Shown here: piece after piece, positions 1 to 5,219 of the stretch
Layout of the letters: the number at the start of each line of letters is the position of its first letter
Position numbering within the stretch: the stretch's first letter is position 1
Assembly: GCA_022360335.1 (NCBI GenBank)
Contig: JAKSCZ010000606.1
Location: 1-5,219, forward strand
Source of the DNA: Pseudomonadota bacterium
Lineage (GTDB): Bacteria > Pseudomonadota > Gammaproteobacteria > Steroidobacterales > Woeseiaceae
Direction: 5' to 3'
Length of the DNA stretch: 5,219 nt
Notes under the pieces: model-generated
Told to the model about the DNA's origin: nothing
The model's database searches: none
What the model saw: only the letters and a program-made list of their open reading frames with translations
Position numbers and translations under genes: made by a program

Positions 1-1638
1 GCACGGACGCGCGCCGGCGTCAGGCCCGTCGCCGACGACGAGCGCATCGAGACCGTCGCGGCGGTACTCCCCGGGGGCGCGCCGGCCGCCGATGCGCCTG
101 CCCCGGCGACCCGTACGTCGCGGGGCGTCAACCCGCGGTTCGTCGGCGGCAGCCTGGCGGCACTCGTCGTCGTACTGCTCGGCGTCGTCTTCCTGTTACC
201 GGATGCGGTAACGGAGCGCGATCCGCCGCCGTCGCGCCGGGTCGGGCCCGCGGCGGGGGGCGAGCCGGCCGCCGGCGACGTGCCGGATCGGGCGATCCCG
301 TCCGGCGCAGACCGGCTGCTGCGCGATTACGCGCCCGAGAGCACGGCGCTCGGCGACGAGCGCGTGGAATTCAACGAGAACGAGGCCGACTACTCGGGCC
401 TCGACGACGAAGGCAAGCTGCGCTTCAACGTGGACATGATCCTCGGCGAACTCCTGTCGAACTTCGAGACCCTGGAGCGGCGCAGCGTCGAACGCTGGGC
501 CCCGGTTGCGTATCGACGCGCACAGGCGTTCTACGAAGCCGGCGACGACGCGTACCTGCGCAGGGACTGGGCGACGGCCGAGATCCGGTACCTGGACGCC
601 CTGGGCGTTCTCGAACCGCTGTTCGAGCGGGTCGAGCCGGAGTTCCACAAAGCGCTCGCCGGCGCGCAGGCCGCGTTCGAGGCCGGGGAGCGCGCCGAGT
701 CCCTGCGCCTCTACGAACTCGCCGTGGCGATAACGCCGAACCACCCCGAAGCGCGGGCCGGCCTCGAGCGCGCACGGAATCTCGAGGCCGTCCTGCAACT
801 CGTCGGCCAGGGGCTCGACTACGAGGAAGAGCTCGAACTCGACGCGGCCGAGGCCAGCTTCCTGCGTGCCGCGGACCTCGATCCGCAATGGGTACCCGCC
901 CGGGAAGGTGTCGAGCGCGTGCGCGCGACGCGTACGAAGATTCAGTTCGACTCGCGCATGTCCGAAGGACTCGATGCGCTGGCTGCCGGCGACTACCTGG
1001 CGGCCAGAGCGGCGTTTCGCATGGCCGAGCGGCTGATACCCGAATCGAAAGAGCCGGCGGACGGCCTGCTGCAGGTCGAGCAGGGGCTGCGACTCGACGA
1101 CATCAGGACGCTCGAGAACGAAGCGGCATCGCTGGAACGCGCCGAGCACTGGGACGCCGCCGTGACGACCTACGAGCAAATCCTCGAGATCGACGGCAAT
1201 CTCGAATTCGCCCGGGAGGGGCTGTCGAACGCGCGCCGCATGAGCGCACTGCACGAGCGACTGGACGAGTACATCCGGGATGCGGACCGGCTGTCGCAGC
1301 CGGGCACCCTGCAACAGGCGACGCTGCTCATGCTGGACGTAACCGGCATGGGCGACATCGGCCCGCGGCTGGCGGCGCAGCGCGACGAGCTGTCGCGTCT
1401 GCTCAAACGCGCCGCGACGCCGGTGGCGGTCGAGCTGGTTTCCGACAACCTGACGTCCGTGTCGATCTACAAGGTCGGCGTGCTCGGCAACTTCACGAAT
1501 CGGCGGCTGGAGTTGCGTCCGGGGACGTATGTTGCCGTCGGTGCACGGCCGGGTTACCGGGACGTCCGCCTCGAGTTCCGCGTGGCCCCCGAAATCGACA
1601 TGGATCCCGTCGTCGTCCGCTGCGAGGAGCCGATTTGA
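1..1638 (+). CDS. Partial (5' end missing) bitopic membrane protein with periplasmic TPR repeats and C-terminal PEGA-like domain
   Basis: The reading frame is open from base 1 to the TGA at 1636-1638 (545 codons). The first 93 codons contain no ATG, GTG or TTG. The first possible start is a GTG at 280 with no Shine-Dalgarno sequence, and starting there would delete the only membrane helix, so the true start probably lies upstream. Codons 1-46 look like a Pro/Ala/Arg-rich cytoplasmic linker. Codons 47-66 (139-198) form one hydrophobic helix, preceded by arginines, which suggests N-in topology. The periplasmic part holds about five TPR-like helical pairs (roughly codons 175-400), with the typical A/G-x-x-Y/F pattern and aspartate/proline ends. 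Codons 475-540 resemble a PEGA domain, with an LRPGTY turn followed by GYRDVR. TPR and PEGA modules mediate protein or envelope binding; no catalytic residues are visible. The coding sequence overlaps the next gene by 4 bases. Function is unknown. A kinase or other domain could lie in the missing N-terminus, but nothing here shows it. Confidence 0.85.
   Translation, partial: ARTRAGVRPVADDERIETVAAVLPGGAPAADAPAPATRTSRGVNPRFVGGSLAALVVVLLGVVFLLPDAVTERDPPPSRRVGPAAGGEPAAGDVPDRAIPSGADRLLRDYAPESTALGDERVEFNENEADYSGLDDEGKLRFNVDMILGELLSNFETLERRSVERWAPVAYRRAQAFYEAGDDAYLRRDWATAEIRYLDALGVLEPLFERVEPEFHKALAGAQAAFEAGERAESLRLYELAVAITPNHPEARAGLERARNLEAVLQLVGQGLDYEEELELDAAEASFLRAADLDPQWVPAREGVERVRATRTKIQFDSRMSEGLDALAAGDYLAARAAFRMAERLIPESKEPADGLLQVEQGLRLDDIRTLENEAASLERAEHWDAAVTTYEQILEIDGNLEFAREGLSNARRMSALHERLDEYIRDADRLSQPGTLQQATLLMLDVTGMGDIGPRLAAQRDELSRLLKRAATPVAVELVSDNLTSVSIYKVGVLGNFTNRRLELRPGTYVAVGARPGYRDVRLEFRVAPEIDMDPVVVRCEEPI
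1624..1629 (+). promoter_or_regulatory. Ribosome binding site supporting the TTG start at 1635
   Basis: GAGGAG lies inside the end of the upstream gene, five bases before a TTG that shares bases with the upstream stop codon (TTGA). The placement decides the start of the next gene and suggests translational coupling, with ribosomes ending the TPR protein re-initiating at once. Confidence 0.65.
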
Positions 1639-4061
1639 GCGCCGCTCGCTTGTTCATCAGGGATGTGGAGGGTGAGCGCCGCGTCGATTCCACGGGTCTC
1701 CCGTTGCGCGTCGGTACGGGCAGCGAGTGCGAGCTGCGTTTGCCCGGACCGGGCGGCGGACCCGTTGCGCTGCTCGACCTGCTCGACGGCGCGCCGTTCG
1801 TGCAACCCGTCGACCGTGCCGCGACCCTGCAATTGAACGGCGAGCCGCTCGAGACGAGCCGCCGCCTCGCCGACCGCGACGAGCTGGCATTCTACGGCAG
1901 CCGTATCCGGCTGATCGCCGATGAGGACAAGCTGATTCTCGACGTGCGTCTCGAGGACAGCGCCTACGTGACGCGGCCGCCCGAGACGGCCGGGGAAGAC
2001 GCGGTCCCGGAAGAGGAAGCGATAGCGCCGACGGCCTTTACGCGGGCCGCGCAGACCTCGGCGAAGATTCAGGCGGAGCGCACGAGCCCGCTGCGGTATG
2101 TCGTCGGCGGCCTGTTGACGGTACTGCTGGTTTCGTCCTACCTGCTGTTCAGCGCCAGGTCCGTCGAGTTCGAGATCGACCCGCCCGAGCCGGACGCGCT
2201 GGACATCGACGGCGGCTGGTTCCGGCTGCCGATCGGCAATCGAACCCTGCTGCGCAAGGGCAGTTACACGGCCAGGGTCGAGAAACGGGGCTATTTCGAC
2301 GTCGAGCAGACGTTCGTCGTCGGTGACGAGCAGTCGATGACGGTCGAATTGCGCATGCGAAAGAAGCCGGGTCGCCTGCTCGTCAGCGTCGAGCCGCCCG
2401 TCGATGCCGTCGTCAGCGTCGACGAGGGCCGGGTGGGCAAGGCGCCGTTCGGTCCCGTCGAGCTCGAGCCCGGCGCACACGCCGTGAGAGTGGAGTCCGA
2501 ACGTTTTCTGCCGTTCACCGGCATCGTCACGATGGCCGGGCTCGACCTGCTCGAGACCCTGAGTGTGCAGCTCGTGCCGCGCTGGGCGAACGTCTCGATC
2601 GAGTCCGAGCCCCCCGGGGCGAGTATCCTCGCCAACGGCGAGCAGGTCGGAGTGACGCCTGCGACGATCGAACTGCTGGAAGGCGTTCACGAATTGTCGC
2701 TCGCCAAGGACGGCTTCAGTGCGTGGGACGGCTCGGTCGTCGCCGAGCCGAACGTGGCGCGGGACCTGCCGTTGATCGTGTTGCAGCCCGCCGATGCCCG
2801 GCTGGTCGTCAATACGATTCCGCGCAGCGCCAACGTTACCGTCAACGGCCGTTACAGGGGACAGTCCCCGATCACGCTGTCCCTGGCGCCGGACGTCGAC
2901 TACGAGATCGGCATGTCGAAAGCGGGCTACGGCGTTACCAAACGCAACCTGAGACTCGAGTCGAACGCCTCCGAATCCATAACGGTGGACCTGAGCGCGC
3001 GGCTCGGCACGGTCACCGTCGTCGTACGACCCGAGGATGCGACCGTCTACGTGGACGGGCGTGCGCGCGGTAAGGGCAAGACGACCGTGCGGCTCAGTTC
3101 CGCGCCGCACACGATCGAGGTGAAACGCGGCGGCTACGCCGACTGGCGCCGCACGATCACGCCGCGTCCGGGCTACCCTCAGACCGTGAACGCCGGCCTG
3201 CGTTCGCTCGAGGCGATCGCCCGCGACCGCGTTGCGCAGACGCTCAAGTCGCCCGCGGGACAAACCCTGCGGCGCGTCGAGCCGGCGACGTTCACGATGG
3301 GCGCCTCGCGCGCCGAAGTGGGTCGCCGGGCCAACGAGGTCATCGTGCCGGTCGCGATCACGCGGCCGTTCCTGATCAGCGTCAACGAAGTGACGAACAA
3401 GGAGTTCGCCGCATTCCGGGCAAGCCACGATTCCGGTGCGAGCCTGCACCCGTCACTGGCCGCCGACAACAATCCCGTTGCGGGCGTCACCTGGGGCGAT
3501 GCCATCCAGTACTGCAACTGGCTCAGCCGGCGCGAGGGGCGCACGCCGGCCTACCGGAGCGAATTCGGGGAGTGGGTGCCCGTCTACCCGCTGACCGACG
3601 GCTATCGTCTGCCGACGGAGGCGGAGTGGGCGCTGGCCGTCCGCTACGCCGGGCAGAGCCGGCCGCGCAAGTTTCCCTGGGGCGCCAAGTGGCCGCCGCC
3701 GAAGGAAAGCGGCAACTTCGCGGACCGTTCCGCGCTCGAACTCGTGCCGTCGATACTTCCCGCCTACGACGACGGTTACGCATCCACCGCCCCCGTCGGC
3801 AGCTTCGGGCCGAATGCGCTCGGCATCCATGACGGCGGCGGCAACGTCGCCGAATGGGTCAACGACTACTACACGGTGCCGACGCCCGGCATCACGACGC
3901 CCGTGGTCGACCCGACCGGGCCGCAGCGCGGCTCGAGCCGCGTCGTGCGCGGCTCGAGCTGGCGGCACGCCGGCCGGACCGAGCTGCGGCTCAGCTACCG
4001 GGACTTCAGCTCGCAAGCGCGGCCCGACGTCGGCTTTCGCGTCGCGCGTTTCGCGGACTAG
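1635..4061 (+). CDS. FHA-like / transmembrane / PEGA-repeat / FGE-sulfatase-like (SUMF1/EgtB/PvdO family) protein
   Basis: 808 residues from TTG at 1635. The frame stays open upstream to 888, but there it only shadows the preceding gene, so TTG with its GAGGAG is preferred. Residues 1-105 resemble an FHA fold (LRVGTGSECEL, later LNGEPL and a D-x-L-x-F-Y-G strand), but the phosphothreonine-binding Arg and the Ser/His motif are absent. An acidic linker follows, then a membrane helix at 153-174 after basic residues, placing the rest in the periplasm. About five PEGA-like repeats follow (near 177-241, 246-315, 317-384, 388-455, 457-524), with elements such as EPPGASILANGE and VTVNGRYRGQSPITL. Residues 541-808 are an FGE-sulfatase domain: FTMGASRAEVG, EVTNKEF, GYRLPTEAEWALA, FPWGAKW, GGGNVAEWVNDYY, VRGSSWRH, VGFRVAR. 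The paired catalytic cysteines of true FGE are replaced (His778 and a non-Cys position near 783); Cys627 is the only Cys in the domain. Formylglycine synthesis is therefore unlikely, and a binding or structural role is inferred. Confidence 0.9.
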   Translation: MSAARLFIRDVEGERRVDSTGLPLRVGTGSECELRLPGPGGGPVALLDLLDGAPFVQPVDRAATLQLNGEPLETSRRLADRDELAFYGSRIRLIADEDKLILDVRLEDSAYVTRPPETAGEDAVPEEEAIAPTAFTRAAQTSAKIQAERTSPLRYVVGGLLTVLLVSSYLLFSARSVEFEIDPPEPDALDIDGGWFRLPIGNRTLLRKGSYTARVEKRGYFDVEQTFVVGDEQSMTVELRMRKKPGRLLVSVEPPVDAVVSVDEGRVGKAPFGPVELEPGAHAVRVESERFLPFTGIVTMAGLDLLETLSVQLVPRWANVSIESEPPGASILANGEQVGVTPATIELLEGVHELSLAKDGFSAWDGSVVAEPNVARDLPLIVLQPADARLVVNTIPRSANVTVNGRYRGQSPITLSLAPDVDYEIGMSKAGYGVTKRNLRLESNASESITVDLSARLGTVTVVVRPEDATVYVDGRARGKGKTTVRLSSAPHTIEVKRGGYADWRRTITPRPGYPQTVNAGLRSLEAIARDRVAQTLKSPAGQTLRRVEPATFTMGASRAEVGRRANEVIVPVAITRPFLISVNEVTNKEFAAFRASHDSGASLHPSLAADNNPVAGVTWGDAIQYCNWLSRREGRTPAYRSEFGEWVPVYPLTDGYRLPTEAEWALAVRYAGQSRPRKFPWGAKWPPPKESGNFADRSALELVPSILPAYDDGYASTAPVGSFGPNALGIHDGGGNVAEWVNDYYTVPTPGITTPVVDPTGPQRGSSRVVRGSSWRHAGRTELRLSYRDFSSQARPDVGFRVARFAD

Positions 4062-4131
4062 CGAAATTTCGTGCGACAATCGGCTGCGGAGGTAGTCAAA
4101 GCCATAAGTCCCGACGCTGGAGGTCAGGTGT
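4062..4131 (+). other. 70-base intergenic gap with weak hairpin and possible extended -10
   Basis: This is the largest gap between genes in the window. TTTCGC (4049-4054) and GCGAAA (4061-4066) could pair as a 6-bp stem around the stop codon of the upstream gene, but no T-run follows, so a terminator is not supported. TGCGACAAT (4072-4080) fits an extended -10 pattern loosely, without a convincing -35. GGAGGT occurs twice, at 4088-4093 and 4119-4124; only the second is placed to serve a start codon. A weak internal promoter or processing site is possible but unproven. Confidence 0.25.
4119..4124 (+). promoter_or_regulatory. Strong ribosome binding site for the small acidic protein
   Basis: GGAGGT, a near-perfect Shine-Dalgarno sequence, lies seven bases before ATG 4132. 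It is the best ribosome binding site in the window and the main argument that the short reading frame behind it is truly translated, probably more strongly than its neighbours. Confidence 0.75.
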
Positions 4132-4377
4132 ATGCACCCGCTACAACTATCGATCTTGCTGTTGATCGTCGGCGCGCCGGCCGCGTGGGCGCAGGACGCC
4201 GCACCGAACGACGATGCGCAGGAAGAGACGCCCGCGCCCGAAGAGCAAGTCACTGACGAGGAGATCGAGGAGCTCCTCGGCCTCGACCAGGACTATACGG
4301 AGATCGAAGAAGACGATTTCGATCCGACGCAGGAGGTGCGCTTCGAGCAGTCGATCCCGTTTCCCACGGACATTTGA
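4132..4377 (+). CDS. Small secreted, highly acidic protein of unknown function
   Basis: 81 residues. Residues 1-20 look like a Sec signal peptide: a short N-terminus, the hydrophobic core LSILLLIVG, then APAAWA, with likely signal peptidase I cleavage between Ala20 and Gln21. There is no lipobox cysteine, so it is not a lipoprotein. The mature part of 61 residues has 23 Asp/Glu against one Arg and no Lys. It ends in a less charged tail (VRFEQSIPFPTDI) that could be a docking motif. A strong GGAGGT site precedes it, and tandem TGA stops (4375-4380) end it. The channel gene begins 18 bases later in the same frame. I recognise no family. Its place between the PEGA/FGE protein and the channel suggests a periplasmic accessory subunit that binds a basic partner surface or cations; that is inference. 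Low sequence complexity makes homology searches difficult. Confidence 0.75.
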   Translation: MHPLQLSILLLIVGAPAAWAQDAAPNDDAQEETPAPEEQVTDEEIEELLGLDQDYTEIEEDDFDPTQEVRFEQSIPFPTDI

Positions 4378-4395
4378 TGAGTTGAGCCCCGTTGC

Positions 4396-5196
4396 ATGAA
4401 CAAGAAGAACATCCCGGTCGAATTCGTTTATCAGCTGTTTGCACTGATCATTGCGATCATCATCGTGCATGCATTTTACGTGTCCGTGGTGCGGCCGAAC
4501 GCCGCCGAGGTCATCGTGGAACAGAATCTGCTCGCCGGGCAGGATCCCGACTACGTGCGCGAACGCAGCGTCTGGGTGCTGATCAAGGACCTCGAGCAGG
4601 AAGCCTGTTTCGTTCTGATGTTCTGGGCACTCGCGATCATGGGCTACAAGACCGCCAAGATCTCCGCCGAGCGCAAATTGCTCGAGGTCGATCTGATTCC
4701 CGTGCCTGAAGGGATGCGCATACTGCCCGAGGACACGCGCGAGTTTGCGCGGCAGGTCCAGGCGCTGCCCGACGACCGGCAGCAGATGCTGCTGCCCCGG
4801 GCGCTGCTGAACGCATTGCGGCGATTCGCATCGACGCGCAGTATCCAGGACGTGTCGAGCAGTACGCACACGATCTGCGAGTCGGAAGCCGAGCGCCTCG
4901 AATCGGAGCTCGCGATGATCCGCTACATCTCCTGGGCCATCCCGTCGATCGGTTTCATCGGTACCGTGCGCGGCATCGGCGAAGCGCTCGCACAGGCGGA
5001 CAAGGCCGTGAAAGGCGATATCGCAGGCGTGACGCAGAGCCTCGGCGTCGCATTCAACTCGACCTTCATCGCGCTGCTGATCTCGATCTTCCTGATGTTC
5101 CTCGTACACCAGCTACAGCTCATGCAGGAGCGGCTCGTGTTCGACAGCGAGACCTACTGCGACGACAAAGTGATCCAGCACCTGAAGGCGGACTAG
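4396..5196 (+). CDS. MotA/TolQ/ExbB proton channel family protein
   Basis: 266 residues. ATG 4396 is the first start after the tandem stops of the preceding gene and keeps the first helix; the ribosome binding site is weak (GAG about nine bases upstream), so coupling to the upstream gene is likely. Four hydrophobic segments are visible: about 11-32, 69-85, 176-196 and 216-238. The basic MNKKN start suggests N-in topology, with a periplasmic loop 33-68 and a cytoplasmic domain 86-175. This is the MotA layout rather than the three-helix ExbB/TolQ one. The family signature is in helix 3 (AIPSIGFIGTVRGIG, with Pro183 and Thr190) and helix 4 (SLGVAFNSTFIALLIS, with Thr223). In known relatives these helices form a pentamer around two helices of a MotB/ExbD/TolR partner and use ion flow to drive movement. 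No such partner is encoded in the window. The substrate or process driven here is unknown. Confidence 0.9.
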   Translation: MNKKNIPVEFVYQLFALIIAIIIVHAFYVSVVRPNAAEVIVEQNLLAGQDPDYVRERSVWVLIKDLEQEACFVLMFWALAIMGYKTAKISAERKLLEVDLIPVPEGMRILPEDTREFARQVQALPDDRQQMLLPRALLNALRRFASTRSIQDVSSSTHTICESEAERLESELAMIRYISWAIPSIGFIGTVRGIGEALAQADKAVKGDIAGVTQSLGVAFNSTFIALLISIFLMFLVHQLQLMQERLVFDSETYCDDKVIQHLKAD

Positions 5197-5201
5197 GGCC
5201 C

Positions 5202-5208
5202 GGGAAGG
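5202..5208 (+). promoter_or_regulatory. Ribosome binding site of the next, truncated gene
   Basis: GGGAAGG lies six bases before an ATG at 5215, just downstream of the channel gene's TAG. It fits Shine-Dalgarno pairing moderately well and indicates that the operon continues beyond the window. Confidence 0.5.
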
Positions 5209-5214
5209 CGGCGC

Positions 5215-5219
5215 ATGAC
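5215..5219 (+). CDS. Start of a downstream gene, cut by the window end
   Basis: Only ATG and two further bases are visible, 18 bases after the stop of the channel gene and behind a Shine-Dalgarno-like GGGAAGG. Nothing can be said of the product from sequence. By analogy with MotAB, ExbBD and TolQR pairs, a single-pass MotB/ExbD/TolR-like partner or a second channel subunit would be natural here, but this is a guess from gene order. Confidence 0.45.

Noticed and set aside
196..1314. Antisense open frame of 372 codons
   Set aside because: Shadow of the TPR-encoding gene; the composition is atypical and no motifs are seen.
888..1634. Upstream extension of the FHA/PEGA/FGE frame
   Set aside because: The 249 extra residues are Arg/Gly-rich, out-of-frame translation of the TPR gene; the TTG at 1635 with GAGGAG is better supported.
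1554..3449. Long antisense open frame (631 codons) on the minus strand
   Set aside because: It lies opposite the PEGA/FGE gene, whose domains are clear. GC-rich coding DNA commonly leaves long stop-free frames on the other strand; its Arg/His-rich translation shows no recognisable domain and it has no convincing start.
3255..4061. Active formylglycine-generating enzyme
   Set aside because: The paired catalytic cysteines are absent and no sulfatase gene is in the window.
4049..4066. Hairpin TTTCGC/GCGAAA as a transcription terminator
   Set aside because: The stem is only 6 bp, half of it within the coding end of the upstream gene, and no T-run follows.
4071..4256. GTG-started frame of 61 codons overlapping the small acidic gene
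   Set aside because: It has no well-placed ribosome binding site and overlaps the signal-peptide-bearing frame that follows a strong GGAGGT.
4147..5109. Antisense open frame of 320 codons
   Set aside because: Opposite the small acidic protein and the channel gene, whose signal peptide and membrane helices are convincing. Its His/Asp/Arg-rich product is a typical shadow.
4396..5196. Zorya defence system component (ZorA)
   Set aside because: ZorA proteins carry a long cytoplasmic tail and sit with ZorB and nuclease or helicase genes. This protein ends about 28 residues after the last helix and none of those neighbours is visible.
1..5219. tRNA, rRNA, CRISPR array, insertion sequence or attachment site
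   Set aside because: I saw no cloverleaf, no regularly spaced direct repeats, no transposase motifs and no flanking inverted repeats; nearly all bases are accounted for by coding sequence.

Overview
The window is a GC-rich, densely coding bacterial segment with every convincing gene on the + strand. Gene ends touch or lie 18 to 70 bases apart, so it reads as one stretch of an operon. The proteins are inner-membrane and periplasmic in character, including a MotA/TolQ/ExbB-type channel, which points to a Gram-negative (diderm) organism. A high-GC proteobacterium, perhaps a gammaproteobacterium, is my best guess; no gene here fixes the taxonomy.

Layout. (1) Positions 1-1638: 3' part of a gene for a single-pass membrane protein, with a short cytoplasmic part visible, one membrane helix, a periplasmic TPR region and a C-terminal PEGA-like beta domain. 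Its start lies outside the window. (2) Positions 1635-4061: an 808-residue bitopic protein with a degenerate FHA-like cytoplasmic domain, one membrane helix, about five tandem PEGA-like periplasmic repeats and a C-terminal formylglycine-generating-enzyme-like (SUMF1/EgtB/PvdO) domain that lacks the catalytic cysteines. It starts at a TTG overlapping the previous stop codon (TTGA). (3) Positions 4062-4131: the largest gap, 70 bases, ending in a strong ribosome binding site. (4) Positions 4132-4377: an 81-residue secreted, extremely acidic small protein. (5) Positions 4396-5196: a four-helix MotA/TolQ/ExbB family protein. (6) Position 5215: the ATG of a further gene, behind a Shine-Dalgarno-like sequence, cut off by the window end.

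How the parts may fit (inference): the channel protein would form the stator core of a proton- or sodium-driven complex. The two bitopic proteins would carry large periplasmic TPR, PEGA and FGE-fold arms that bind envelope or wall components, and the FHA-like domain would offer a cytoplasmic docking surface. The usual peptidoglycan-binding or ExbD/TolR/MotB-like partner is not in view and may be encoded downstream. I do not recognise this combination as a named system, and it is the most interesting aspect of the window.
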